Shown here piece after piece: positions 16,158-27,818 of a stretch of DNA of 64,000 nt; positions within the stretch are counted from its first letter, which is position 1; each line of letters begins with the position of its first letter. The translations under genes were made by a program, and so were the position numbers. The stretch is taken from NCBI GenBank assembly GCA_022578605.1, contig MU394062.1, positions 124,001-188,000 on the forward strand, given 5' to 3'. The DNA is from Camillea tinctor (taxonomy: Eukaryota; Ascomycota; Sordariomycetes; Xylariales; Xylariaceae). The notes below the pieces were generated by a model. The model worked only from the letters and a program-made list of their open reading frames with translations, did no database searches and had not been told where the DNA came from.

Positions 16158-17095
16158 TTATTCTTGCAACAAATTCAGTTCTTTGTCGTCCTTAGGTTGT
16201 CTGGACCCATTGTGACAGTGCAACTCAGCGATGGGAAGCGACTTAAGCAGATTGGCTCCTAGGTGGTCTCTGTATCCTGCTCTTAAGTCGGCTCCGCCCA
16301 AATCCAATAAAGCTTTTGCGATCTCGATATGTTCCTTGACATGTTTCCGGTTGTGTGAACCGTCAACAAGCAAGAATAGTGGTGTCTTTCTATTGTTATT
16401 GGCCTGGCTTGAAAAACTTTTGAAGTGAGTGATTACAAGTTTGATCATCTCGGGGTTCCGCGCAGCACATTGTTTTGTAACGCGTCGATATTCCCAAAAG
16501 TTCCAGGTCACTTAAAGTGGCTATTGGCGTCCTCTTGCTCGAGAAAGTAACGTACGACATCGATGTGCTTTCCGTGAATAGCAGCAAGAAGAGACTCCGT
16601 GAAGCTACGGTCTGTTTCTGTATGGCGAAGGAGGTTTTGTCTTACCAGCGGGGTATAGCTGGCTTCTTCAAATAGATTCTTGATCATTGGCGTGCATCCG
16701 AATCCAGCAACGTTGCAGAAGAGGTCGGATAGGAGCTGTTCTTGGGCTAATGCGATAATCATCAGACCCGTCGCAAGGTTAAGCAATTCAGTGAGCTTCT
16801 CTTTACTACTTTCATTGGCCTTATGCTCCCAACAGAATGATACCAACACAAAAAAGTCCTCGATGAAGAGAACACTCTTAGGCGATAAATATTTGAATAG
16901 CAGTATCGCTCTAGACAACCCCATGCAATATAGCAACTTTACCAAAACCATAGTCCTTAATTCAAGGTCAAATTCGGGGCCTTCGGTGTTGAAATTCTCT
17001 AACCTAGGAGGTTCTGTAGTGCGACTTCGGGGCCTAGCAAAGTTATGACATGTAATGGATCTATTTGTCTCTTCCTCCCCTTCCATGTAACCCAA
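16158..17095 (-). pseudogene. Broken ankyrin-type gene
   Basis: Two overlapping reading frames read like one protein. The upstream frame (17095-16508) ends in an ankyrin-like stretch (SLLAAIHGKHIDVVRYFLEQ). The downstream frame (16511-16158) continues with NPEMIKLVITHFKS and IEIAKALLDLGGADLR, again ankyrin-like helix pairs. Between them is an in-frame TGA at 16508-16510 and a frame change near the four-G run at 16452-16455. No splice pair I can find rescues both. I call it a pseudogene of an ankyrin-repeat protein; a missed intron is the alternative. The N-terminal ~120 residues have no recognised domain. Confidence 0.55.
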
Positions 17096-17514
17096 CTCCC
17101 ACCGTTATGGCGGATGAGGTGGTGCTTTATTGACCATCTCGGTAGCCTCTTTGACCTTGCACTGCTTAGTGAGATTCGGGGTGCTAACTACACAAAGTCA
17201 AGATAAGGTAAGCGTTTAGATAGGAAATTGATTGTAGCTCGACGACTTGATACCTCGATCTATCAACCTATCGAGCCATAGAACGTGCACAGTTTCATCC
17301 AACCTACGGTAAAAAGGTCAAGAGGGTGAGGAAAGACATATAAAGAGGAATATGCATATCCCTCCTCCCCTCCCCTTTCCTCCTTCCTTTTTACAAATCT
17401 ATTTTATGGGTAACATGTAGCATTCACTCAAACATACCTCATCTTTCCTTCGATTGGTCCATATAAACGATGTCTCTTGAATATTTACCTTAACGTAGTC
17501 TTTACACCTTCTAC

Positions 17515-17645
17515 TGTTACAATAGGCGTTGGGAAACCCATTATAGCATGAGACCACAAGATTCTCCCAACCATCAAGTGGTCATTATAGCCCAATTCTG
17601 TACTATATAGTTAACCCCCCTTCCCCCAGCGACTAGGACGTAACA
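17515..17645 (+). mobile_element. Solo LTR-like element, copy A
   Basis: A 131-bp sequence bounded by TGTTAC and GTAACA (inverted TG...CA ends as in LTR retrotransposons), flanked by near-identical pentamers TCTAC and TCTGC. A related copy lies at 51071-51194; the two share long blocks such as the TTCTCCCAA and CAAGTGGTCATT segments and the ATATAGTTA block. No internal retroelement genes are present, so this looks like a solo LTR left by recombination, or a very short TRIM-type element. Confidence 0.65.
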
Positions 17646-18142
17646 TCTGCATGTTGCCTTCGATATATACTTCTCAAACTGTTACTCAACTTAAGTCTTA
17701 ATAGCACCAAAACGTCCTATGCTCATTAACATGGCTATGAAAAGGTGGCGAGCTGAACTGTCAGTCTAGAAATTAGAACGAAGAAGCTGTTCGTATATAT
17801 CCATGCTGCTCTGCAGGCCACCTAGGTAGCTGGGTCCCTCGCGCAACAACAATAACGTTTCCCTCCATATTGACGCTAGCGTCGTGATAATGATGATGCT
17901 GAATAAAAAGCAACTAGTGATCCGGCCATCTAATGCCGTTTTAGGATTCCAAGATGGCACAAAGAGTTCTCGAAAAGACAATCTAGACAGAATGAGCATC
18001 TTACTAAAACTTTCTGCTGTCTGTCTATTCCTTCCTAAATATGACTTTTCCAAATTACATGAAGAGAGAGATCCAAGCGCCCGCCCACACTATACGCCCC
18101 ATAAAAATAATCCTTCTATTAACAGCCCAGATTTCATTAATC
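17646..18142. other. 3' flank of the P450 gene
   Basis: About 500 bases after the P450 stop codon. The open frame at 17766-18053 (- strand) has a hydrophobic stretch (SCFLFSIIIITTLASI) but no recognisable family and no good support, so I do not call it a gene. Confidence 0.4.
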
Positions 18143-20208
18143 TCAGTAGGATACCGGTGTGAGATACGCATAGAGGTCCGGCTTGTCCCACACACCGTAA
18201 GCTCTCTGGTCTTTGAGCCAATCCTTGCTGTCATCAGACAACCTTAGGTCGAAGTTGAAGAGGACACGCGCGAGAATAAGCCGCATCTCCGCATATGCCA
18301 AGCTATAAAGCGCATTAGTTCGGGGTTCATCCATCTTCCTCTCGCTTTGTCCGAGAAAGGGATGGGGAGGAGAGACTCACTTTCTTCCGATGCAATCATA
18401 CGGGCCTACGCTGAAGGGTCGTAGCGCCTCCAGGTGGTCGTTAGCGAATCGCGAGTCGCCTAGGAAGCGTTCCGGGTGAAAACCCTCTGGGTCCGTGAAG
18501 TTATATTCGCTCATATGTGAGGAGTATATATATACGCTCACAACACACTAAAGGGGAATTTCGTTAGCTAAATGTAGAAAATTTGCGTTTTTTGAAAAAA
18601 AAAAAAAAAAAAGGAAAGGGAGAAGGATATGTGTAATGTTATATATATATATATGTGTGTGACTAACCCCCTGAGGAACTACGTTGCCGTCGATGATAGC
18701 ATCACCGCGATTGATCATGCGAGGGAGCCATGAAGCAGCTGGAGGGTAGCGGCGTAGCGTTTCGTTGAGGCATGCAAGCATATAAGTCAGCTTATTCACC
18801 GAAGTGAGAGTGATCTCATCGTCAGAAGCAAAGGACGATCGAACTTCTGCCACTACTTTTTCGTAGACCGCAGGGTTAGTGAGGAGAAGGTCTGTATCAA
18901 AGAATACCGTTAGTTATCAATGTATTAGATTTTCGATGAGTAGCCAATAAGAGACAGGTTCATAAACAGTGACGTTTACGTACAAGTTGCTCCAGTGAGA
19001 AGGGTGGCGGTCGTCTCAGAGCCTGCCACAACGAACATATCGGCATTGCTCTTGAGATGATCGAAGTCTAAGTTCTAAAATTCCAATTGATTAGTATATG
19101 ATCACTAGAGTAGGTTAAACAGTGTACTGTACCAATTTGTCTTTGCCTTGAATAAACGGGTCCATAAAGTCTGGCTGTGAACCGGCCTCCATACGCTTCG
19201 AAAGCATGGCTCCCGTAATATTTAATCTTTCCTGCGTATTCTTGGCCGTACCACTTAGGTTAAGTATTGTCACTGAGAAACAAGAGTTAGGATAGACAAT
19301 AATACGAAGCCAATTAGTCCTAGAACTAGGAAGCTACTCACTCAAATGCTTAGTAGTAAGGCGTTTTAATTCGTTTAAGATGGTACTATTGAGGAGAGCT
19401 CTATTGACCATATGAACCCAAGGGTGGTAATTGGACCCCTCAAGGCAGCCAAAGTCAGACGAGAAAGCCAGCTTTCCGATGACGTCGAAGGTTGTGAATG
19501 TATCTAGGCAGTGAAGATTAGTATATGTAGGATAGTATAGCTGATCCAAAACTGAGGTCGAATCGGTGGGATACTTACACCAGTCCTTCATATTCAGAGC
19601 TTTCTGGCCACCATTGCCAGCTTCGCGTAGTCTTCTGACAAGCAAGTCGACGTACTCTCCAATTACGGGCTCCTGTGCACGCATTGATCTCTCTGAAAAC
19701 GAGGGATTGACACTCTTTCTTAGCGCGGCATGGGGTTTCGGTTCAGAGCTGAACATCGTCGAAGCCATCCCTGGGGTTCTATAGTATTCCCAGGCTTTTC
19801 CTATCATAGCACCCGAGCTATTCCTGTGGGTATATATGTCTTTCCCTGCCTGGGCACTGATGAACCCTAGCGTGTTGGGGCTGGTGCGAACCACGGGTCC
19901 ATACTTGTCGAATAATGACTTGGCGTAGTAGTGCTGTCTACCTCTGATGGTATGATACGAACATGGTATCGAGGTAATACGGCCGATCAGTGGGCCGGGA
20001 TATTTGCTTAGAGGATGGAAAAACACATTGTAAATTGCTTGTGCAAGCTGATAGAAGAGCCACTAACCACCCAGTGTTAGCTTTGCGATCACCCAGAGCT
20101 GAGATAGAGGAAGTGATAGAGTAGTAGATGACTCACAGCACCAATCACCAGGGCAATGATGTCCGTAAAGGACATATCACTGAATCGTAATATATTCAAT
20201 GAATCCAT
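18143..20208 (-). CDS. Cytochrome P450 monooxygenase
   Basis: Microsomal P450, probably an oxidative tailoring enzyme. Eight exons: 20137-20208, 19579-20047, 19342-19503, 19133-19272, 18984-19074, 18668-18891, 18381-18547, 18143-18302; 494 residues, normal length. Visible: a short N-terminal membrane anchor (FTDIIALVIGALAQAIY), the proline-rich hinge HPLSKYPGPL, the I-helix oxygen-binding segment (VVAGSETTATLL), the K-helix E-x-x-R in NETLRRYPP, the PERF motif (HPERF) and the heme-binding loop FSVGPYDCIGRN with its cysteine. It resembles the isotrichodermin C-15 hydroxylase/benzoate hydroxylase-like fungal P450s (CYP65-like), which does not fix the substrate. All diagnostic residues are intact despite the many introns. 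It is the first clear gene of the biosynthetic region from the left. Confidence 0.9.
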
Positions 20209-22884
20209 GACATATATACGATAATGCTCCTTTACCGCTAAGTACGAGTAGGTGGGTTTATAACGGGTGTGCAGTGTGATAACTTTACAACTTTGAAATG
20301 TTGGTTGATTGTCTAGTAGTCTATATATATGTATGTGTCTGCGGTCGGATTTCCGCCCCGAGGCGCCCGATATCCCGGAGCTCAATTATGATAAAGTGTT
20401 GTTAGGCCATAATGTGAGTCGGAAAGAGTCTTGCGGCATGATCAAAGCGGAGGGCGGCCAGTCAAACCAGTATTTTTTCTCAGCTCGGTTAGGATTAAAA
20501 AGGATGGATTCATTCATCGTATGGTGACTTACCTATACCTTGTTAGTCTCCTTGATGAGCTCCACATTACCGTATCTAAAGTGCGTAGAAGAATATGTGT
20601 GGCTATATCGACACTTGTATATGATTAACATATATCCGCAATCACCGTCTTACCTTACATATACCATACAGAAACCATCATTGGTTTTGTCTGCGTTTTC
20701 ACTTAATGAGATACGCTATTACTATCTAGGTTAGCATTTTACTAGAACATACATTGATAGTACAAATAGCACCAATAACCGGCTGCCTTAGGGCCTAGTT
20801 ATCATTAACCCACAACTTCATGAGGCTCAAGCTGGGAGGGAGCATTTACAACCATCCAAGAGTACAGGTTAAGTACCGAGGTATGATCATAATACTATAC
20901 ATGGAATTTCTAAGTTTATCCCGGTTCGGTTGAACTCATTGCACCGGTACGTATGCAGTAGAAGCATAGCCCCCGGCTCCGGGTTTTGCGGAATCCGGAT
21001 TCCGGAATCGAGCCTAGGGTTGCGAGCAAAGATCGAAACTGCCTCGGTAGGCAGCTAAGTTGATATCAAAACTATTAGAAGATGTGTTGATTCTTACTTC
21101 TATTCGACATGGTACGATGAGTTAGTTGTAGAGGCAATCTTCTAAGGAACCCAGAACCCCTTATTGCATCGTGTTAAGGTAAAAGACTAAAGTCGTGATA
21201 AGGGGTAACACTACCACGTAGTTGTCCTAGCGTACCTAGTGGACCTGGTATATGTGGATACTCGTTACTATGTATGTAGTAATCTATACGTACTAGGTAT
21301 GTCTAGCACGGTTAGTCTGGTTTTCGGTTTCGCCCTCGCAATCGTTTAATAGGATTAACATTCCTACCTAGGTACGGACAGGACAGGAGTACTTACGTAT
21401 GCATACAATGTCGACCGAAAGTACCTACTTAAGTAATTGTAATCCTACATCCGCAGATATATACATGTCACAGAAATATATAAAAGTAATTATATAAGTC
21501 ACGAAAAAAGAAAATTCTAAACTGTTTTTACCTACCTATAGGTATCTTCTTTCTTTTACCTGATATGTACCACCATTCCCAATTGTCTTATTAAGTGATC
21601 CCCCCTTAAGTCCACTATTCGCACTCTAAAGGCTCTAGCAATGGACGTAGTAGCAGCCACGGATACCGACCACGAAACCTAAGCATCGCATAGCAATACC
21701 ACTCACTCAGTTGAGGGGGTTTATGTTGGATTTAGATACGGATATGAGAGTTGAATAACAGGTGTGGGATGGAAACCACACCGACATCCCCTGGCTTATT
21801 GATGCATGAAGTCTGACCTCATAGATACTAATGTCTACTCTACCGGTCAACGTTCCTGTTGGGCAGATGAGGGATTAGAACGACTATACCTCTTACTTAT
21901 CTTGCAGGTAAGGCGAAGAATAAATAAGAAGGGCAAAAAATAGATCGATAGATAATTAATCGGGTCAAAAAATTTCTCATGTCCCAGCTCAATGCAAGAC
22001 GATCCTGAAATTGACGAGCACGCAGACCGAGCAAGTTGACACGCGATCAGGTCGAAATACCACGCGGCAGCGACTGGGGAAACAGACCCGCGCGTGCGCC
22101 GAGAATAAGCCCTCGCGGGGCCTGAAGCGAGATTTAAAAAAAAAAGGTCCAGCAGTTATGGGGTTGAAGATCATAACGTCATGAGCTCCGAGTATTACAC
22201 CGGCTCGGCGGCCGGGCTATACTAGTTTAGGACGCCGAGGTAGCAGCGCGACCTTGGTTTCCCAAACCTCGCCCAGACTTTCTTCGAGTAGCTCTCGAGA
22301 CCTGAGCCCCGGCGCGATGTCATCGACGGCCGTCCCGACTAGTGAGGCCTTCTAGTAGCCTTCTAATACCGCCTTGGCCGCTATGGAGGCTCTCCACCCC
22401 CAAGGGCGCGGCAATACAAAAGGGACATAAGTGCCCCTTCGGTGGCCAATTATAGCTCCGATGCTTGAAGATTAGTGTATTGCTGGGCCGATTCGAAATT
22501 ATGTATGCCACGACCAGAAAAAAAAAACATACCGTGGGGCCCCCCATCCCCATCTCATCCATTTCTTTCTTCGAGGGGGGAAAGCTGGGACAATTCGGGG
22601 GAAAGGGGGGATCTGGGGATAAATCCGGGCGATTTTGTGGGTGGTTTTGTGGGTGAAGGGCCGATTCGAAGAAAAAAGGGACGATGCTGCACGATATAAA
22701 AAGATGAGATGAGATCTCGCGTGGCTTCAAGTCCCAGCCTTTCAGTTCCCTAGGTTCTCCTATCCCTTTCTTCTCACTTTGTTTCCGCCTTTTTTCTTCT
22801 CTTCCCTTTTTTCCTTCTTTCTTTTCCTCTTCCTGTTTTGTCATTAATTTAGTCTGAGGCCAGAGCTTAGCTTCATCTGCAAAG
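20209..22884. promoter_or_regulatory. Long divergent intergenic region, P450 and sugar transporter
   Basis: 2.7 kb between two divergent starts and without a supportable gene. It includes a perfect palindrome GGAATCCGGATTCC (20990-21003), a TACCTAGGTA decamer (21365-21374), and a direct repeat GGCCGATTCGAA near 22481 and 22660. Just before the transporter start is a CT-rich tract (22755-22840) typical of a fungal 5' leader. The open frame at 22320-22901 (- strand) is the shadow of this CT-rich leader. Confidence 0.5.
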
Positions 22885-24856
22885 ATGGTCTTGGGAGGCA
22901 AGTAAGTATCCTAGATCCCGTTTACCGCGTGTTTGAAATGGGGCTCGCGAGCTCCAGCGCGTTATTGTTTTGCGTTCATATCTCACATTTCTGCTAGGGC
23001 CATCCGCGTCAACGGCGCCGAATGCGGTGTTGAGGCGATACTCCTCGGGGCGATCACCTCGCTCGGAGGCTTTCTCTTCGGTTACGATACTGGTCAGATC
23101 TCTGCCATGCTTCTCTTCTCGGACTTCATCGACCGCTTTGCCCAGGAACAGCCCGACGGGACCAGAGCATGGCAGCCCATTATCAAATCGCTGCTCGTTT
23201 CGCTTATGAGTATCGGGACTCTCATTGGAGCGCTGTCTGGAGCATATACGGCAGATTGGTGGGGACGACGCAAAAGCATGAGCTTTGGTGTAGTGATTTT
23301 CATCATCGGAAACACCATACAGATCACCTCTATGCGATCTTGGGTTCACATGACCGTGGGGCGCTTTGTTGCCGGTCTGGGTGTCGGTAACCTCTCAGTC
23401 GGTGTCCCCATGTTCCAATCAGAATGTTCACCGCGTGAGATTCGTGGAGCTGTCGTAGCATCATACCAGCTTATGATCACCATTGGTATCCTGATCTCCA
23501 ATATCATCAACTACGGTGTGCGTAACATAGAGTACTCGGATGCTTCATGGAGAATCGTTATCGGTCTTGGTATCTTTTTTTCTCTGCCTCTAGGTCTCGG
23601 CATTCTCACTGTCCCCGAGTCCCCTCGATGGCTAGCTGCACACAACGACTGGGAAGGCGCGCGGTTATCTATCGCCCGACTTCGTGGTATGCGAGACAAC
23701 TTACAGCATCCTCTCGTTGAAGATGACTTGCAAGAAATGTCTGCGGTCATCGAGAAGGAGGCAAGCGCTGGGGTGGGCACCTGGTATGAGTGTTTCACCG
23801 GAAAGATCTCCTCGGAAAGCCCCAAGGCCCCTAAGGTTCTATACCGTACGCTGCTGGGAATATTTATACAGATTATCCAGCAACTTTCTGGAATCAATTA
23901 CTTCTTCTAGTAAGCTTTCGCTGCTCTCCAAAGCACCCTCTTGTTATAGATATCATTGACTAACCTTCTTACAGTTGTTCGTCTCGCTCACTATTGTTTC
24001 CAAAAAGGGTTATATTCGCTAACGTTTGGCTATAGTTGGTGCCACTATCTTCCAGTCTGCTGGTATAGATGACCCCATCCAGACGCAACTTATCTTGGGG
24101 GCTGTTAATGTTGCCATGACCTTTTATGGACTTTACGTCGTAGAAAAGTATGGTCGTCGATGGCCCCTCTTCCTAGGGGCGCTGTGGCAAGCGGCCTGGC
24201 TACTAGTCTTTGCTACGATTGGCACCGCTCTTCCACCAGATGCTAACAAGTCTTCCGGTATCGTCATGATTGTATCTGCCTGCATGTATATTGCAAGTTT
24301 TGCTGGGTAAGTGATGCATTTCACTTAGTTACTATTCGGGATATAGCTAATTATTCTGTAGAACTTGGGGCCCCATGGCCTGGGTTGTCATTGGCGAGAT
24401 ATTCCCTCTCCGAACACGCTCGAAGCAAGCTTCCCTCGCCACTGCTGGAAACTGGTTAGGAAACTGTACGTTTTATATACTTTCATAGTTGAAAGAGTCC
24501 GACTTGAGACATGTTGATCTAGTTACTGACGACTTATTGCCACAGTTTTGATTAGCTTTCTCACCCCCATCGCTGACAGCGGCATCTCGTATGCATATGG
24601 TTACGTGTTTGTTGGCACCAACCTAGCAGCTGCAGTCGTTGTCTGGTTCTTCTTATTCGAATCAAGGGCCCTCAGTCTAGAGCATGTGGACTTGATGTAT
24701 AGCGACACTAAACTGAAGCCGTGGAGTTCGTCCAAATGGACGCCTCCTGGATACATCACCCGGAACCAACGCGAGGAAGATCCTGGCACCGACCAGTCAG
24801 GGAGCATGGGAAAGAAAGATGAAAACGAAGTAGCCACTCAGGCTATGATCCCCTAA
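22885..24856 (+). CDS. MFS sugar (hexose) transporter
   Basis: Sugar:proton symporter or hexose facilitator of the MFS sugar family at the plasma membrane. Exons 22885-22901, 22998-23909, a proposed 2-base exon 23975-23976, 24036-24306, 24362-24465, 24546-24856; 538 residues. Diagnostic motifs: FLFGYDTGQ after TM1, D-x-x-GRRKS (DWWGRRKS), PESPRWL at the end of TM6, QQLSGINYFF in TM7, EKYGRRW and a WVVIGEIFPLRTRS segment. The short first exon (MVLGGK) joins to AIRVNGAEC, a common fungal arrangement. Without the 2-base exon the frame breaks at TM7: exon 2 ends in phase 2 and the next clear exon needs phase 1. Two consecutive introns, each with a CTAAC branch point, restore F-Y-F-G-A-T-I-F. A frameshift or assembly error is the alternative. 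Confidence 0.85.
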
Positions 24857-25232
24857 ACTCATTTTGCCTCAGCTTCATCTCATTAACTTGACGTTTAACG
24901 ATACACGGAGATTTGATTACATTTTAACCAACTTTTGTACTATCCTGAGACCACGATAGACTTTTTGTTTTACGTACATCCTGTATATATATACCATTTG
25001 CGCTTAACAAAATGTAAATGACAGTTTGATTTGTTTAGCCTACATAAAAGCAATATTTCGGCTAATTCGTGCCTCACTCTCCTTTTTCCTTTCTTACTAG
25101 ATTAGCTTTCCATTCCTGCAATGAAATACGAATCACCCACAATGGCATTGTGACGAGGGTATATTATAGTTTGCAGGTATCTTTTTATGTTCACCAACTC
25201 TTCCTATCTGCATCGCTTCATTCTAAGGATTC
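24857..25232. other. Convergent intergenic region
   Basis: 376 bases between the stop codons of the transporter and the aminotransferase. A+T-rich, no gene and no repeat seen. Confidence 0.5.
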
Positions 25233-26726
25233 CTATAGAGGTATACCACGGGTCATATATATACTGTAAGCTGTTTGCAACCTCTCTATTGCTGTACCAA
25301 GTCTTTCTGGCTCGATAGCAAAGGAAATTCTCATCCAACCAGTGAAATCAGCGGGCATATGGTAGCCAGCGGCAGAGTATAGGAGGATACCGGCCTTCTG
25401 GTAAAAGACTACTGCTGCTTTCTCATCGTCCCTAGATTTGCTATGAGGCGCTAGCCTTGCTAGCACGAACGTCGCCACCTCACAGGGAAGGAACTCTATC
25501 GAGTTGGTATCGAAAAACGCTCTAAGCCGTCCGAACGCGGTTGCAAGTCGTGAGGAGTTGAGTTGGATAATCGTGTGAAGTCGAGGGGAGGTGAGAAGCA
25601 CCCGGGCGAACAATACTGAGAGATTTGAGACACTGGTGTGCGCCACAAGTGCAATTGAGTCCCGTACATCTTTGTTGCGTGTTACGACGCATCCCTAGGT
25701 ACGCGGTGAGCAAGGCTGGGGGATAGGGGATCGACCGCATCTCTGAACAAAAAGAATGGTCTGGAACTAAAACTTACCATACGCGCTCCCGTGGCAGCAA
25801 GATCCTTGCTCATGCTCCAGATCATATGGATTTTATCAGTATCACATCCGTAGGCGGCAGCATCCACAGCCAAGGCAGAGGTGAATTTTCTGGGTTGACG
25901 CAGGTCGCTGCAACCATGCTCACTCAGCGCGAAAACCTCATCGCTGATGAAGTGGAGGCTATGGCGTTGACAAAACTGCATCAACTTAATTAGGTTTTCC
26001 TTACTGTAGCAACGGCCCAGCGGATTGTGCGGGTTTGTCACTACCAAGGCCTTGATCGGGACAGGCGCCTCTTGGAGCCCCCTTTCCAGTGCGGGAACCA
26101 TGCCCTCACCAAACACATCATCAAGGCTGTCAATACGAACTGGAACCGGAGTGACGTTAGTATGGAGGTTGAGGAAGACCTCATAGCCGCCTAGTCTATA
26201 GTTAGCAAATAATTCAACTAACAACAAACGCCCCCATAGACAAAAGCAATACTAGTCGACAAGATGGTGGCACTCTGACCTGCATGATAAGGGCAAGGGA
26301 TGAGTATACCCTCCCCAGGGTCACAGATACTCCATGCAAGAGAATCAAGTGCGCCGGCCGCCCCCGCCGTCAGGACGATATCCTTGTTTTCCACCGGCCT
26401 GAATGGGGCAAAGTATGCGCCGAAAAGCGAGCAGAGAGCTGTGAGAAGCCGTGCCTCTCCCCAGAACCCGTGTGGCCAGTTAAGATCCTGGCAGGAAGAT
26501 TAGTGAGATCTCTACAAGGCGGTATTTCGGTTTTACTTACTCTGTTCGTGGAGTGGTTTGCGACTGCGCCACGGAATATCTCGAGGATCTCTTTCCGGAT
26601 GATATAATTCTCGGCAAACGAAAGGTCAATCCAATTACTATCATCTACTACCTCGATGAGCGATGGGGGAAGGCGCCCTAGGTAGGCTTCCACGTTCTGG
26701 GCTCCTCGCTTTGACAGTGCGGTCAT
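25233..26726 (-). CDS. PLP-dependent aminotransferase, ACC-synthase-like
   Basis: Fold-type I pyridoxal-phosphate enzyme of the class I/II aminotransferase group that includes fungal 1-aminocyclopropane-1-carboxylate synthase-like proteins. Four exons: 26541-26726, 26280-26487, 25778-26217, 25233-25694; 431 residues. Visible: N-terminal NWIDLSFAENY, the LTAGAAGALDSLAWSICDPG segment, NPHNPLGRCYS (Asn of the cofactor pocket), HFISDEVFALS (Asp contacting the pyridine nitrogen), SMSKDLAATGAR with the Schiff-base lysine, and WMRISFA with the carboxylate-binding arginine. Fungal secondary-metabolite clusters use such enzymes as aminotransferases, deaminases or C-C lyases rather than for ethylene. 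In this window it could aminate the aldehyde expected from the PKS reductase domain. That role is inference. Divergent from the prenyltransferase. Confidence 0.88.
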
Positions 26727-27818
26727 TTTCTCGGACTAGCGGAGGGATAAAGATACGTTGTGTATAAGAAATAATATTCCCATGAGGCTACATCAATGAG
26801 CATAGCATGGCCAGTGGCATCTTATACCGAAAGTAGAGGTCTCGATGCTCGAATCCTTTGGATTTTAGTTTCATACCGGGGGCTAAAGCAGCGCATTACA
26901 TCCTTTTTTTAAACGAGGCCGACATATGTATGTACGCGCCAACAGTAAAAGCCATCACTTCTATAAGAGAGGGCGTTGGTGATTACTACCCTATAGCATA
27001 CGGCACGGCCTCACTTGGAATGCACGCTAAATACCCTCCTGCACTTTCAGCCAAGACACTGTGACCCTTCTGCAGACATTGAATATCAGCATTTATCTAA
27101 TTCTACTTCGCCTACGCAACTCAAGCAACGTACCTAGGTAGCTAACTGGATTCCTCCGTATAGTCGGTTACACAATATACTTATTTATACATATTGCAAC
27201 GTCCTTAGTTAGGTAGGTGATAGCTACGTATAACCTATGACCGGGGGGAATTAAGAAACGAGTTGTGGCTTTCTTGATTGTGCTGTTTAGCTCGGTCAAT
27301 AAATCAAACTAAGGATCGCATACCGAACAGCATGGAGTTAACCCCATTTGCAGGCAAGTCTGTGGACCTATCAGCACTGAGAATTGAGATTATACGGTGT
27401 AAAACTGCCAGTGGTGATCACGTCAGACGGTAAGGTAGTATTTCGCTGCCTAGGTATACCAAGACACCAAGGTTGCTTAATCTCTATCAAGCTTTTTACA
27501 ATAGACTACTTGCATAGTGCACTTATCTGAAGGATTTGGGGTGTTTCTAATTACATCAGCTTGAGGCGTTCATATCGGTGCACAAACGATCCTTATGAAA
27601 TTCATAGTACTGTGTGTGATTCAGGTGGGAACATCTTACCCCGAGAGAAGGGGATTTTGAGAAAGGGTCTTAAGGACCATTGACTTGATACTGAGTCTCC
27701 AGACTAGCAATGGGGATATAAATTAGAGCTTCTAGATATATGGGTAGTCATAGGAAGGCGTGCGAGTCTCACGAAATTTCATCATCTCAATAGCTGATTT
27801 TCATTCACTCCCCTTTAA
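26727..27818. promoter_or_regulatory. Divergent promoter of aminotransferase and prenyltransferase
   Basis: 1.1 kb between divergent starts, without a supportable gene. Contains the perfect decamer palindrome TACCTAGGTA at 27131-27140. Shared spacing suggests co-regulation of the two enzymes, but I could not identify a defined activator site. Confidence 0.5.

Noticed and set aside
17766..18053. 95-residue frame with a hydrophobic segment downstream of the P450
   Set aside because: No family resemblance, no clear promoter, and it lies in the P450 3' flank.
22320..22901. 193-residue Lys/Glu-rich frame on the minus strand
   Set aside because: It is the reverse of the CT-rich leader of the sugar transporter; low-complexity shadow.
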